Shown piece by piece: positions 16,621 through 25,533 of a stretch of 64,000 nt of DNA. Origin of the DNA: Kaistella solincola (GTDB lineage Bacteria > Bacteroidota > Bacteroidia > Flavobacteriales > Weeksellaceae); contig NZ_JSYK01000002.1 in the NCBI RefSeq assembly GCF_000812875.1, forward strand, positions 434,001 to 498,000, in the 5' to 3' direction. A program made the translations under genes and the position numbers. The number at the start of each line of letters is the position of its first letter. The stretch's first letter is position 1. The notes beneath the pieces are model-generated. The model worked only from the letters and a program-made list of their open reading frames with translations. It was not told where the DNA came from and did not search any database.

Positions 16621-18090
16621 ATGTATGGTAAACTTTTAAAATTAGAACTCCAAAGTTTTTTTAGAAATCCACAATTCGGCGCGAATCTCGCCATGAAAAT
16701 CCTGATGGGTTTTACCTACATGTGGCTCGGTTTTTCGCTGGTGGCGATGGCGTTTGGACTTTATTTCTACAGCCGCGAAGAGCTTAGCGCCGATCCAGTG
16801 CGCATTTTCAGCAAATATTTTCTTTATTACGCCGTGGCAGATTTGGTGATCCGGTATTTCATGCAGCAAATGCCAACGCAGAATATTAAACCTTTTCTGA
16901 GCCAAAATATTTCCAAAAAAACTTTGGTAAATTATACCATTTTAAAAATATTTTTTAATTTTTTCAACTGGGGTTACCTGCTGTTTATGTTGCCGTTTTG
17001 TGGATTGCTCATCTTCCATGGCGGATTTTCGGTGATAAAAGTTCTGATGTTTTTAACCGGAATTATGTTTGTTTTTTACTTTAATAATTTTCTGAATATC
17101 TTGCTGAACAAGAAAAACGCGGTTTTATATGCGGTGGGAGCTATTGTTGCTGCAATTGGTGTTGCGGAATATTATGGTTATATAAAACTGTCCGATTATT
17201 CGGAGCAGATTTTCTACTCATTTTACCAAATTCCGGGAATGTTTTTAATTCCGGTTTTGCTTACTGCGTTAACAGCTTATTTAGCGTACCGAAATATTTT
17301 AGCTAATTTCTACCTGGACCGCGGTCTTGAAATGGAAAAAGAAGTTGGTAAAACCGAAAATATTGAATTTCTGAACCGTTTCGGCACCACCGGAACTTTC
17401 ATCAATAATGACATCCGGCTTTTGAAAAGAAGCAAAGCCGCAAAATCTGCGCTTTTTGCGGGCATTATGTTTCTGTTTTACGGTTTGCTTTACTTCAGCG
17501 GAAAAGCGTACAGCACAGATTTTATGCGCATTTTCCTAGGCCTTTTTGTGACCGGCGGTTTCCTTTTTATGTTTGGTCAACGGGTTCCCGCCTGGGACAG
17601 TTCGTATTACCAGCTGATGATGACGCAAAATGTGCCGTACAAAGATTACCTGAAAGCGAAATGGAGCGTCGTGGTTTTAGCGACAATTATTTCGATGGTT
17701 TTGGCCGTTTTTTATGTGTTTATCAGCTGGGAATTTTACCTAACCATCTTTGCAGCAGGGCTTTATAATCTTGGTGTAAATTCTTACCTCACACTGCTTG
17801 CCGGTGCGTACAACAAAAAACCAATTGACCTGAATTCCCGGGCAAAATCTTTCGGTGGCGGCGCCAATAATATGAATATGAAAGTTGTGCTGATCATGGT
17901 TCCGCAAATGGTACTTCCGATGGCAGTTTTTGCAGCGGTAAAATACTTTTTCAGTTTGGAAATGGCAGTCGCGAGTTTAGCAGTTCTGGGCTTAACCGGT
18001 TTTTTATTACGTGACAAAATCTTTGACCTGATCGTTAAAACCTACAAAAACCAAAAATATTCAACCATTAGCGCCTTTAAAAAAATATAA
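16621..18090 (+). CDS. DUF5687 family ABC transporter permease
   Basis: The 489-residue protein has about a dozen hydrophobic segments and an N-terminal YGKLLKLELQSFFRNPQFG amphipathic stretch typical of ABC-2-like permeases. The family (DUF5687) is specific to Bacteroidota. The ATP-binding partner begins 2 nt after the stop, so the two form one transporter, probably an exporter. Substrate unknown. Confidence 0.8.
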   Translation: MYGKLLKLELQSFFRNPQFGANLAMKILMGFTYMWLGFSLVAMAFGLYFYSREELSADPVRIFSKYFLYYAVADLVIRYFMQQMPTQNIKPFLSQNISKKTLVNYTILKIFFNFFNWGYLLFMLPFCGLLIFHGGFSVIKVLMFLTGIMFVFYFNNFLNILLNKKNAVLYAVGAIVAAIGVAEYYGYIKLSDYSEQIFYSFYQIPGMFLIPVLLTALTAYLAYRNILANFYLDRGLEMEKEVGKTENIEFLNRFGTTGTFINNDIRLLKRSKAAKSALFAGIMFLFYGLLYFSGKAYSTDFMRIFLGLFVTGGFLFMFGQRVPAWDSSYYQLMMTQNVPYKDYLKAKWSVVVLATIISMVLAVFYVFISWEFYLTIFAAGLYNLGVNSYLTLLAGAYNKKPIDLNSRAKSFGGGANNMNMKVVLIMVPQMVLPMAVFAAVKYFFSLEMAVASLAVLGLTGFLLRDKIFDLIVKTYKNQKYSTISAFKKI

Positions 18091-18092
18091 TT

Positions 18093-18812
18093 ATGATTAC
18101 AATTAACAATATTTCTAAAGTTTACGGCAACAAAAAAGTGCTTCAAATCGATCTTCTGGAAATCCCGAAAGGTCAGAGTTTTGGTTTGGTTGGAAATAAT
18201 GGCGCCGGGAAAACCACGCTTTTCAGCCTTCTTCTGGATTTAATTGAGCCTTCAAGCGGCTATATTGAAATTGAAGGAAATAAAGTAAACGAAAATGAAC
18301 TCTGGAAAAAGCAGGTTTCAGCTTTCATTGACGAATCTTTTTTAATCGGTTATTTAACGCCTGAAGAATATTTTAATTTTTTAGGTGAACTGCGCGAACA
18401 AAATAAAGCGGACGTTGCGGAATTTTTGCAGCAATTTACGGACTTTTTTAATGGTGAAATTTTAAATGCCGGAAAATACATCCGTGATCTCTCAAAAGGT
18501 AACCAGAAAAAAGTGGGAATTGTGGGCGCTTTAATCGGCAAACCTGAAATTATTGTTTTAGATGAACCTTTCGCAAATCTTGATCCGTCTACACAGATAA
18601 AACTAAAAAAACTCATCAAAAACTGGTCAGAAAATGAAAAAGTAACTTTTCTGATTTCAAGTCACGATCTGGCGCACACCACCGAAGTCAGCGACAGAAT
18701 TGTGCTGCTTAACAAAGGCGAAGTCGCGAAAGACATCATCACGACACCGGAAACTTTGGAAGAGCTTGAAGAATTCTTTGCTACGTCGGTTGAAAGTGAA
18801 GTTTTAGCTTAA
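18093..18812 (+). CDS. ABC transporter ATP-binding protein, partner of the DUF5687 permease
   Basis: The 239-residue ATPase has Walker A GNNGAGKT near 36, the signature LSKGNQKKVGI near 135, Walker B IIVLDEPFANLDP and the switch His in SSHDL. It starts 2 nt after the permease stop codon and shares its transcript. It resembles exporter ATPases of the ABC-2 type. Confidence 0.9.
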   Translation: MITINNISKVYGNKKVLQIDLLEIPKGQSFGLVGNNGAGKTTLFSLLLDLIEPSSGYIEIEGNKVNENELWKKQVSAFIDESFLIGYLTPEEYFNFLGELREQNKADVAEFLQQFTDFFNGEILNAGKYIRDLSKGNQKKVGIVGALIGKPEIIVLDEPFANLDPSTQIKLKKLIKNWSENEKVTFLISSHDLAHTTEVSDRIVLLNKGEVAKDIITTPETLEELEEFFATSVESEVLA

Positions 18813-18821
18813 TTTAAAAAC

Positions 18822-18851
18822 AAAAATTCCGGGCAAAAACCCGGAATTTTT
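18822..18851. terminator. Bidirectional terminator between the ABC genes and fumC
   Basis: AAAATTCCGGG-CAAAAA-CCCGGAATTTT is an 11-bp stem with A and T flanks, serving both convergent transcripts. Confidence 0.85.
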
Positions 18852-18890
18852 CAATTAATTAATAACCTAAAACTATATCATTTCTATTTC

Positions 18891-20273
18891 TTAAACCATA
18901 TCGCCAGGTTTCACCCATTCATCAAATTGGTCTGCGGTTAATAAACCAAGGTTCACCGCTTCTTCTTTCAAAGTCGTACCGTTTTTATGGGCTGTTTTGG
19001 CAATTTTTGCTGCATTTTCATAACCGATATGCGTGTTCAGCGCAGTTACCAACATCAATGATTTATCCACCAGTTCGGTAATTCTTTCATTGTTTGGCTC
19101 GATTCCTACCGCGCAATGGTCATTAAACGAAATACACGCATCGCCCAAAAGCTGCGCAGACTGTAAAAAATTGTACGCCATTACCGGCTTGTACACATTG
19201 AGTTCAAAATTCCCCTGAGTTCCGGCAAAAGAAATCGTGGTATCATTACCTAAAACCTGCGCGCAAACCATGGTCATCGCTTCATTTTGCGTCGGGTTTA
19301 CTTTTCCTGGCATGATGGAAGAACCCGGTTCGTTTTCCGGAATATAAATTTCGCCAATTCCACTTCGCGGGCCGGAAGCTAAAAAGCGAATATCCTGCGC
19401 AATTTTATAAAGCGCCACAGCAAGTTGCTTCAAAGCGCCGTGCGTTTCTACAATCGCGTCGTGTGCTGCAAGCGCTTCAAATTTATTTGGTGCCGTTTCG
19501 AACGGAAGACCTGTAAATTCAGAAATATATTTCGCAACCAAAACGTCGTAACCTTTTGGTGTATTTAATCCGGTTCCAACTGCAGTTCCGCCCAAAGCGA
19601 TTTCCTGCAAATGATCCAAAGTATTGGTAATGGCTTTCATGGCATAATCCAGCTGCGCAACGTAACCTGAAAATTCCTGACCTAAAGTTAATGGCGTAGC
19701 ATCCATTAAATGCGTACGTCCGATTTTCACGACAGACTGAAATTTTTCGGCTTTTTCGTTCAAAGTATTTCTTAGTTTTTCTACCGCCGGTAAAGTATGC
19801 TCCACTACTTTCTTATAAGCAGCAATGTGCATTGCGGTTGGATACGTGTCGTTTGAACTTTGAGATTTGTTGACATCGTCATTCGGGTGAATTTCAGATT
19901 TTTCGCCCAAAACACCGCCATTTTTTACGTGAGCCCTGTTCGAAACCACTTCGTTCACATTCATGTTTGATTGCGTCCCGGAACCGGTTTGCCAGATAAC
20001 GAGCGGAAACTGGTCGTTCAGTTTGCCTTCCAAAATCTCATCGCAAACTTTTGCGATCATATCTCTTTTTTCGCTGGCCAAAACACCTAATTCTGCATTG
20101 GTATAAGCGGCAGCCTTTTTCAGATAAGCAAAAGCTTCGATGATTTCGTGTGGCATAGAAGCCTCGGGACCAATTTTAAAATTGTTGCGGGACCGCTCGG
20201 TTTGTGCGCCCCAAAATTTATCTGCAGGCACCTGAACATCACCCATCGTATCTTTTTCTGTTCTGTAATTCAT
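18891..20273 (-). CDS. fumC: Fumarate hydratase, class II
   Basis: The 460-residue enzyme hydrates fumarate to L-malate in the TCA cycle. The superfamily signature [15 protein letters not shown] is present, along with [14 protein letters not shown] and [15 protein letters not shown]. The start is set at ATG 20273 ([16 protein letters not shown]), which agrees with other class II fumarases; an in-frame upstream extension of 16 residues is not typical. The ATG has an AAAAGGA purine run just before it. Confidence 0.95.
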   Translation of the reverse strand: MNYRTEKDTMGDVQVPADKFWGAQTERSRNNFKIGPEASMPHEIIEAFAYLKKAAAYTNAELGVLASEKRDMIAKVCDEILEGKLNDQFPLVIWQTGSGTQSNMNVNEVVSNRAHVKNGGVLGEKSEIHPNDDVNKSQSSNDTYPTAMHIAAYKKVVEHTLPAVEKLRNTLNEKAEKFQSVVKIGRTHLMDATPLTLGQEFSGYVAQLDYAMKAITNTLDHLQEIALGGTAVGTGLNTPKGYDVLVAKYISEFTGLPFETAPNKFEALAAHDAIVETHGALKQLAVALYKIAQDIRFLASGPRSGIGEIYIPENEPGSSIMPGKVNPTQNEAMTMVCAQVLGNDTTISFAGTQGNFELNVYKPVMAYNFLQSAQLLGDACISFNDHCAVGIEPNNERITELVDKSLMLVTALNTHIGYENAAKIAKTAHKNGTTLKEEAVNLGLLTADQFDEWVKPGDMV

Positions 20274-20290
20274 TCCTTTTATTTTATGCC

Positions 20291-20321
20291 TAAAATTAAG
20301 AATTTTAAAAATGTCGGGCAA
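20291..20321 (-). promoter_or_regulatory. Promoter of fumC
   Basis: On the minus strand TTG (20319-20321) and TAATTTTA (20291-20298) are 20 nt apart. The -7 element lies 18 nt before the ATG at 20273. Confidence 0.5.
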
Positions 20322-20467
20322 AGTTTTTTGAATGATAAATATCTCACATTAACGCGCATCTTTAATTTAACCTCCAAAAAAATTCCGGCCTTATATTGGC
20401 AAAAAATTGCAAAACGTCTTTAGCGAATTTAAAATCAGTTTAAATAAGAAAAATCGGCGCAAAATCT

Positions 20468-20497
20468 TTGTACCAATCAAAATTTATCCTATTTTTG
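20468..20497 (+). promoter_or_regulatory. Strong promoter of the small membrane protein gene
   Basis: TTG (20468-20470) and TATTTTTG (20490-20497) have the ideal 19-nt spacing. The ATG follows only 15 nt after the -7 element, giving a leader of roughly 10 nt. Confidence 0.65.
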
Positions 20498-20512
20498 CCT
20501 AAAATCTACGAG

Positions 20513-20797
20513 ATGATGTTATTATCAGCGTTTTGGCCTTTCTATCAGTTCCTTTGGACCGTGTATTTCGTAATCATGTTCCTGGTTGGGTTCTGGTGTA
20601 TTTTTATGTTTTTCGGTTATGTAATCCCGATCTGGTTAACTTCAGGGTTAGCAGAATATTTCGGCAAAACCAAAGCTTTTGATCCGGAAGAAGTACGCAG
20701 AAAAACTTTGCCGGAACAGGGTGCAGAAATTGTTTTCAGCAATCCAAAAGGTCGTGGTCCATTTCTCCACACCGGCGACAGTCACGGTCATCACTAG
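20513..20797 (+). CDS. Small two-helix membrane protein with His-rich tail
   Basis: The 94-residue protein starts MMLLSAFWPFYQF and contains two hydrophobic segments (about 3-45). A short polar C-terminal half with SNPKGRGPFLHTGDSHGHH follows. The six C-terminal residues include three His, suggesting metal contact or simply a soluble tail. It has a strong own promoter and its own terminator, so it is a monocistronic gene and probably well expressed. I do not recognise its family. The start could also be the second Met (20516). Confidence 0.65.
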   Translation: MMLLSAFWPFYQFLWTVYFVIMFLVGFWCIFMFFGYVIPIWLTSGLAEYFGKTKAFDPEEVRRKTLPEQGAEIVFSNPKGRGPFLHTGDSHGHH

Positions 20798-20862
20798 TTG
20801 ATGTCATTGCTTTCCCACCATAATTCCGGAAAAAGCAATCACAAAGCAAAACCATATATAGC

Positions 20863-20897
20863 ATCAGTTTCTATTTTTTAGAAGCTGATTTTTTTTT
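20863..20897 (+). terminator. Terminator of the small membrane protein gene
   Basis: ATCAGTTTCTA pairs with TAGAAGCTGAT (one wobble) and is followed by nine T. Confidence 0.85.
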
Positions 20898-20940
20898 GCA
20901 AAAATTAGGAGCTTGAAGGGCATTTTTTTCGTACACTGCT

Positions 20941-21020
20941 ACAACCCGCTCTTCATTGCAATTCCTCAGCGCGGCTTTGCAGCCGCGCTTCCGGGATTTC
21001 CACTGCGATCGGGGCTAGAA
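20941..21020 (-). repeat. REP-like intergenic element (family 'R')
   Basis: On the minus strand it reads CTAGCCCCGATCGCAGTGGA, then a GCGCGGCT-GCAA-AGCCGCGC hairpin (20969-20988), then TGAGGAATTGCAATGAAGAG. The words TAGCCCCGAT..AGTGGA and a GC hairpin recall repeats I remember from flavobacterial genomes. The copy at 60915-61020 shares GATAGCAGCGG and a GC hairpin. Confidence 0.55.
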
Positions 21021-21053
21021 TTCCTTTTCAGCATCTTCCGACGGGAGAATTCT

Positions 21054-21086
21054 TGCCGTTCTTTTGCCTCATTTTCGCTATCTTTG
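21054..21086 (+). promoter_or_regulatory. Promoter of prfA
   Basis: TTG (21054-21056) and TATCTTTG (21079-21086) are 22 nt apart and 20 nt lie between the -7 element and the ATG. Confidence 0.55.
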
Positions 21087-21106
21087 CAGACACAAAAATC
21101 CAGAAA

Positions 21107-22195
21107 ATGTCTAAGTCTCTTATACCAAAACTACAAGCCATAAAGCAACGTTACAACGAAGTTGCTGACTTAATTATTCAGCCTGACATTATTTCTGACC
21201 AGAAAAAATACTCTGCTTTAAATAAAGAATACAGCGATTTAGGTAAAATCGTGACCGTTTTCGACAAATATCAGCAAGCTTTAAATACCATTGAAGAATC
21301 CGACGAAATCATTGCAGACGGGTCCGACAAGGAATTTGTGGAAATGGCAAAACTTGAAAAATATGAAATGCTGGATAAAATTCCGGCACTGGAAGAAGAA
21401 CTGAAAGTTTTGCTTATCCCAAAAGATCCTACCGATGACAAAAACGTCATCGTGGAACTCCGTGCAGGAACCGGCGGCGACGAAGCTGCAATTTTCGTGG
21501 AAGATGTTTACCGTGCGTACGCCATGTATTTCAAATCAAAAGGTTGGAAACACGAGATTACCGATGCCAGCGAAGCTGCAAAAGGTTACAAAGAGCTTAT
21601 TTTGAAGGTTGAAGGTAACGACGGCGTTTACGGAATTATGAAGTTCGAATCCGGTGTGCACCGCGTTCAGCGTGTTCCGGAAACTGAATCTCAAGGACGC
21701 GTTCACACTTCAGCAATTACCGTCGCGGTTTTACCCGAAGCTGAAGAAGTTGATTTTGAACTAAATCCGGCAGATATCGAAATGCAGACTTCCCGATCCG
21801 GCGGTGCTGGTGGTCAGAACGTAAATAAGGTTGAAACCAAGGTTCAGCTTACGCACAAACCAACCGGAATGGTGGTTGTCTGTCAGCAGGCACGCTCGCA
21901 ATTAGCTAACCGTGAACTTGCGATGGAAATGCTGAGAACCAAACTATACGACATCGAACTTCAAAAAGCAGTTGGCGATATTGCGGCACAAAGAAAATCT
22001 ATGGTTTCTACCGGCGACCGTTCCGCGAAGATTAAAACCTACAATTATTCTCAGGGAAGAGTTACGGATCACCGCATTAACAAGTCCATGTACAATCTTG
22101 ATGCGTATATGAACGGCGATTTGCAGGAAATGATCGATGCTGTAATTATGGCAGAAAATGCGGAAAAAATGAAAGGTGAAGAAGAAAATTATTAG
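21107..22195 (+). CDS. prfA: Peptide chain release factor 1
   Basis: The 362-residue factor ends translation at UAA and UAG. The catalytic GGQ is at 235-237, in [16 protein letters not shown]. The stop-codon-reading tripeptide P-x-T appears as PET at 191-193 where E. coli has PAT. The start at 21107 ([16 protein letters not shown]) fits the family, with an upstream extension rejected because it would include promoter sequence. [11 protein letters not shown] motif near 121-130 confirms RF1/RF2. Confidence 0.95.
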   Translation: MSKSLIPKLQAIKQRYNEVADLIIQPDIISDQKKYSALNKEYSDLGKIVTVFDKYQQALNTIEESDEIIADGSDKEFVEMAKLEKYEMLDKIPALEEELKVLLIPKDPTDDKNVIVELRAGTGGDEAAIFVEDVYRAYAMYFKSKGWKHEITDASEAAKGYKELILKVEGNDGVYGIMKFESGVHRVQRVPETESQGRVHTSAITVAVLPEAEEVDFELNPADIEMQTSRSGGAGGQNVNKVETKVQLTHKPTGMVVVCQQARSQLANRELAMEMLRTKLYDIELQKAVGDIAAQRKSMVSTGDRSAKIKTYNYSQGRVTDHRINKSMYNLDAYMNGDLQEMIDAVIMAENAEKMKGEEENY

Positions 22196-22247
22196 GAGTA
22201 TAATAATAATTTAATATATTAGCGGAAATATTTAAAACAAACGTATT

Positions 22248-22532
22248 ATGAAAAAATCAATTTTTATTCTAGGAGCAGTTGGATTTCTTGCTTTGACATC
22301 TTGTAAAAAAACAGAAACGGTAGCTACTGATTCTGATATGGACACTACTGCATCAGTTGTTGTTGTAGATAACGATTCCATGCCAATCACCAATGATTCT
22401 ACTGTAAATGAAGTAGACAACGCAGCAGAAAACGCTGTTGATGCTACAGGTGACGCAATCAAAGACGGCGCAAACGCTGTAAAAGATGCTTCTAAAGACG
22501 CTACAGACGGAGATGGCGACATCACCAACTAA
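22248..22532 (+). CDS. Small lipoprotein with Ala/Asp-rich amphipathic repeats
   Basis: The 94-residue protein has a lipoprotein signal with lipobox LTSC (Cys19). The rest is very polar: Thr/Asp/Val-rich at first, then helical segments of the kind NAAENAVDATGDAIKDGANAV resembling LEA-type 11-mer patterns. A terminator follows at once. The next gene encodes a similar small lipoprotein, suggesting an old duplication. Function unknown. Confidence 0.7.
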   Translation: MKKSIFILGAVGFLALTSCKKTETVATDSDMDTTASVVVVDNDSMPITNDSTVNEVDNAAENAVDATGDAIKDGANAVKDASKDATDGDGDITN

Positions 22533-22553
22533 TTAAATTTACTTTTTATATCG

Positions 22554-22588
22554 GAAACCCTGCACGAAAATTGCAGGGTTTCTGCTTT
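22554..22588 (+). terminator. Terminator of the first small lipoprotein gene
   Basis: GAAACCCTGCA pairs perfectly with TGCAGGGTTTC around a seven-base loop, followed by a partly interrupted T tract. Confidence 0.85.
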
Positions 22589-22605
22589 TACACCTTGCAA
22601 ATTTT

Positions 22606-22613
22606 TATATTTG
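22606..22613 (+). promoter_or_regulatory. -7 element for the second small lipoprotein gene
   Basis: TATATTTG is a perfect match, 23 nt before the ATG at 22637. Confidence 0.55.
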
Positions 22614-22636
22614 AAACACACAAAAAAATTGAAATT

Positions 22637-22942
22637 ATGAAAAAACTGATTTTTGGCCCCTTTATTTTGCTTTTGGCTTTTACGTCCTGCGAAAAAAAGG
22701 TCACCACTACGATTGAAGATGATGGCGACCGCACCACGGTAGAAACCGTAGGCCTCGATAAAGAAAGAATTGATTCCACCGCCGAAAAAGTTGGTGATAA
22801 AATAGAAGTCGTAGCGGAACAAACCGGCGATGCATTACAGGAAACCGGTGAAAACATCAAAGAAGAAATTAATAAAGCCGACCACGAAGTAACAATCCAG
22901 AAGGAAAGACGCGAAACTCGCAAAAAACCTGACAGTCTTTAA
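22637..22942 (+). CDS. Small lipoprotein, probable paralogue of its neighbour
   Basis: The 101-residue protein begins MKKLIFGPFILLLAFTSC, with the lipobox Cys at 18. Its mature part is charged and helical, including ERIDSTAEKVGDKIEVVAEQ and GDALQETGENIKEEINKADH. The mix of D/E/K/T with regular hydrophobics suggests a surface amphipathic helix, as in LEA-like stress proteins. Start chosen at ATG 22637 because the signal peptide begins here. It has its own promoter and terminator. Confidence 0.7.
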   Translation: MKKLIFGPFILLLAFTSCEKKVTTTIEDDGDRTTVETVGLDKERIDSTAEKVGDKIEVVAEQTGDALQETGENIKEEINKADHEVTIQKERRETRKKPDSL

Positions 22943-22947
22943 AATAA

Positions 22948-22980
22948 AAAATCCGTCTCCACACGAAACGGATTTTTTTT
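22948..22980 (+). terminator. Terminator of the second small lipoprotein gene
   Basis: AAAATCCGT pairs with ACGGATTTT across an 11-base loop, with a T run. Confidence 0.8.
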
Positions 22981-22982
22981 AC

Positions 22983-23005
22983 CTGTTATTTGGGCAAATT
23001 TTTCG
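22983..23005. repeat. Family-'P'-like motif before methylmalonyl-CoA mutase
   Basis: CTGTTATTTGGGCAAATTTT carries the GGCAAATTTT arm of the palindrome family. A near-identical TATTTGGGCAAATTTTTT is at 27744-27761 in the sufC-sufB gap. Confidence 0.4.
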
Positions 23006-23059
23006 GTTTTCCTAAAAACTTCATATTTCCACCGAAAGCTTCTACTCCTGAAAAAATTG

Positions 23060-23067
23060 TAACTTTA
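23060..23067 (+). promoter_or_regulatory. Possible -7 element for methylmalonyl-CoA mutase
   Basis: TAACTTTA, 21 nt before the ATG at 23089; last base departs from consensus. Confidence 0.35.
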
Positions 23068-23088
23068 CCTCCATTAAAGTCAACATCA

Positions 23089-25212
23089 ATGCGCCACGCC
23101 ATTAAAAATACCACTCCGGATTTCTCCATAAAATTACCGGCTAAAACGCCCTATTTTTTCGAAAAAGACGGTTTGGAAATGAAATCTTCCTACACCGAAA
23201 AAGATTCTGAAAAATTTACCGAACAGCAATTTTCCGCCGGATTAGCGCCGTATTTACGCGGCCCGTATTCCACGATGTACGTTCAGAAACCCTGGACAAT
23301 CCGCCAGTATGCGGGTTTTTCTACCGCTGAAGAATCCAATGCTTTTTACAGAAGAAATTTAGCAGCGGGACAAAAAGGTTTGTCTGTAGCTTTTGATTTA
23401 GCAACGCACCGCGGTTACGATTCCGATCATCCGCGTGTTCAGGGTGACGTGGGAAAAGCCGGTGTTGCTATCGATTCTGTGGAAGACATGAAAATTTTAT
23501 TTAATGAAATTCCTTTGGATGAAATCTCTGTTTCAATGACGATGAACGGCGCAGTTTTACCCGTTTTGGCCTTTTATATTGTGGCTGCGGAAGAGCAAGG
23601 TGTATCTCAGGAAAAACTTTCCGGAACCATTCAGAATGATATTCTGAAGGAATTCATGGTGCGTAACACCTATATTTATCCGCCGACTCCGTCGATGAAA
23701 ATTATCGCGGACATTTTTGAATATACCTCGAAAAATATCCCGAAGTTCAACTCGATTTCAATTTCGGGTTATCATATGCAGGAAGCCGGCGCGACACCGG
23801 TTCTCGAAATGGCTTACACTTTAGCCGACGGTTTGGAATATGTACGCACCGGAATAAAAGCGGGAATGAACATCGATGATTTTGCGCCAAGGCTTTCGTT
23901 TTTCTGGGCGGTTGGCATGAACCATTTTATGGAAATTGCAAAAATGCGCGCGGCGCGGTATATTTGGGCAAATCTTTTAACGCAGTTCGATCCCAAAAAT
24001 CAAAAATCTTTAGCTTTACGAACGCATTCCCAGACTTCCGGGTGGAGCTTAACCGAGCAGGAACCTTTCAATAATATTACGAGAACCACGATTGAAGCGC
24101 TGTCAGCTGCTTTGGGCGGAACCCAATCTTTGCACACCAATGCTTTGGACGAAGCCATTGCTCTTCCAACCGATTATTCCGCAAAAATTGCCCGAAATAC
24201 CCAGATAATTTTACAACAGGAAAGCGGCATCTGCGACGTCGTAGATCCGATGGGCGGAAGCCATTTGGTTGAAGGTCTGACGCAGCAGATGATTGATGAA
24301 GCCATGAAATTCATTGAAGAAGTGGAAAAAGAAGGCGGAATGACGAAAGCCATCGAAGCCGGAATCCCAAAAATGAGAATTGAAGAAGCTGCAGCGAAAA
24401 AGCAGGCAAAAATCGACAGCGGCGAAGAATTTATTATTGGTGTAAATTCTTTTCAATCCACGCAAAAACAGATGGAACTGGAGATTTTAGACATCGATAA
24501 TTCTGAAGTTCGGCGGAAACAGATAGAAAGGTTAAATCACATAAAAGCCTCAAGAAACCCGGAAAAAACGGCAGAAATACTCGAAAAAATTAAAGAATGC
24601 GCGAAATCAGGGGAAGGAAATCTTTTGGAAATCTGCATCGAAGCTGCGCGCCGACGCGTAACTTTAGGTGAAATGAGCGACGCGATGGAAGAAAGTTTCG
24701 GGCGTTATAAAGCCAACATTAGAACTATTGAAGGAATTTATGCCATGAACGCAAGCAAAAATGAATATTTCGGAAAAGCACTTTCTTTAGCGGAGAAATT
24801 TGAGGAAAATGAAGGCCGCAGACCGAGAATTATGGTGGTGAAAATGGGTCAGGACGGTCACGATCGCGGTGCAAAAGTAGTCGCAACCGCATTTGCAGAC
24901 ATGGGTTTTGACGTTGATGTCGCGCCGCTTTTCCAAACTCCGGAAGAAGTGGCAAAACAGGCGGTGGAAAACGACATTCATATTTTGGGTGTTTCATCTT
25001 TGGCTGCAGGACACAAATATCTGGTTCCGGAAGTCGTAGCAGAGCTGAAGAAATTGGGTGCTGACGATATTACGATTGTCGTTGGCGGCGTCATACCGAA
25101 GCAGGATTACGATTTTCTTTACGAAAACGGCGCGGATTTTATTTTCGGGCCTGGAACGAATTTACCGAAATCTGCGTGCGAGATTTTGGAAGGTTTTCTT
25201 AAAAACGAATAA
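23089..25212 (+). CDS. Methylmalonyl-CoA mutase, single-chain large subunit type
   Basis: The 707-residue enzyme interconverts succinyl-CoA and methylmalonyl-CoA with adenosylcobalamin. The TIM-barrel domain has [18 protein letters not shown] and [12 protein letters not shown]. The C-terminal B12 domain has the base-off motif DGHDRGAKV near 590, then SSLAAGH and VVGGVIP. It is the catalytic large subunit; the small subunit (mutA) is not adjacent. Start set at ATG 23089 ([13 protein letters not shown]), since the in-frame upstream part is not conserved-looking. In Bacteroidota it serves propionate metabolism. Standalone with its own terminator. Confidence 0.92.
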   Translation: MRHAIKNTTPDFSIKLPAKTPYFFEKDGLEMKSSYTEKDSEKFTEQQFSAGLAPYLRGPYSTMYVQKPWTIRQYAGFSTAEESNAFYRRNLAAGQKGLSVAFDLATHRGYDSDHPRVQGDVGKAGVAIDSVEDMKILFNEIPLDEISVSMTMNGAVLPVLAFYIVAAEEQGVSQEKLSGTIQNDILKEFMVRNTYIYPPTPSMKIIADIFEYTSKNIPKFNSISISGYHMQEAGATPVLEMAYTLADGLEYVRTGIKAGMNIDDFAPRLSFFWAVGMNHFMEIAKMRAARYIWANLLTQFDPKNQKSLALRTHSQTSGWSLTEQEPFNNITRTTIEALSAALGGTQSLHTNALDEAIALPTDYSAKIARNTQIILQQESGICDVVDPMGGSHLVEGLTQQMIDEAMKFIEEVEKEGGMTKAIEAGIPKMRIEEAAAKKQAKIDSGEEFIIGVNSFQSTQKQMELEILDIDNSEVRRKQIERLNHIKASRNPEKTAEILEKIKECAKSGEGNLLEICIEAARRRVTLGEMSDAMEESFGRYKANIRTIEGIYAMNASKNEYFGKALSLAEKFEENEGRRPRIMVVKMGQDGHDRGAKVVATAFADMGFDVDVAPLFQTPEEVAKQAVENDIHILGVSSLAAGHKYLVPEVVAELKKLGADDITIVVGGVIPKQDYDFLYENGADFIFGPGTNLPKSACEILEGFLKNE

Positions 25213-25247
25213 AGAATTACTTTTTAAAATAATTTTGGTAAAACGAA

Positions 25248-25274
25248 AAAAAACGGTCTTTTAGCCCGTTTTTT
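25248..25274 (+). terminator. Terminator of the mutase gene
   Basis: AAAAAACGG pairs with CCGTTTTTT around TCTTTTAGC. Confidence 0.75.
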
Positions 25275-25317
25275 CTATTTCTGATATTGGTTAGAACGTT
25301 TGGTTTCCTTTAAGGAC

Positions 25318-25408
25318 GTATTCGCGACCCGGCCTGAACGGAGCTCTTTTTGCGAAGCGAAGCGGAGCAAAAAAGCGGGAGTGGAGGACGGAAAAAGTCG
25401 CCCGAAAA
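25318..25408 (+). repeat. REP-like intergenic element (family 'R')
   Basis: TGAACGGA (25335-25342), a CTTTTTGC...GCAAAAAAG hairpin with GCGAAGCGGAGC at its tip, then GGAGTGGAGGACGGAAA (25378-25394) and GCCCGAAAA. The words are shared with 4031-4094 (reverse) and the GCGAAGCGGAGC tip with 60961-60980. Confidence 0.6.
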
Positions 25409-25429
25409 ACCAGATTTACAAAATAGAAA

Positions 25430-25460
25430 AATTGGCCCTTTTAGCGGCAAATTTTCCTGA
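25430..25460. repeat. Family-'P' palindrome
   Basis: AATTGGCC-CTTTTAGC-GGCAAATTTTCC. The core GCCCTTTTAGCGGCA is identical in the copy at 52903-52932. Confidence 0.6.
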
Positions 25461-25495
25461 ATTGCAAAGTTGAACTTTACAGATCATTTCGTAAA

Positions 25496-25530
25496 CCAAA
25501 AAAAAATGCCGTTTAAACGGCAAATTTTTA
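25496..25530. terminator. sufD terminator, also a family-'P' palindrome
   Basis: The perfect GCCGTTTAAACGGC stem is followed by T runs on both strands. Confidence 0.75.
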
Positions 25531-25533
25531 TTT

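Larger units (their letters stand above)
20798..21106. other. 309-nt gap before prfA: terminator, R-type repeat and prfA promoter
   Basis: The gap contains a terminator (20863-20897), a REP-like element (20941-21020) and the prfA promoter (21054-21086). No coding capacity is apparent. Confidence 0.6.
25213..25533. other. 321-nt intergenic region between mutase gene and sufD
   Basis: It holds the mutase terminator (25248-25274), an R-type repeat (25318-25408), and two family-'P' palindromes (25430-25460 and 25502-25530), the last acting as sufD terminator. No coding capacity beyond these. Confidence 0.6.

Noticed and set aside
20274-20321. Sixteen-residue N-terminal extension of fumC
   Set aside because: It overlaps the promoter elements at 20291-20321 and is absent from typical class II fumarases.
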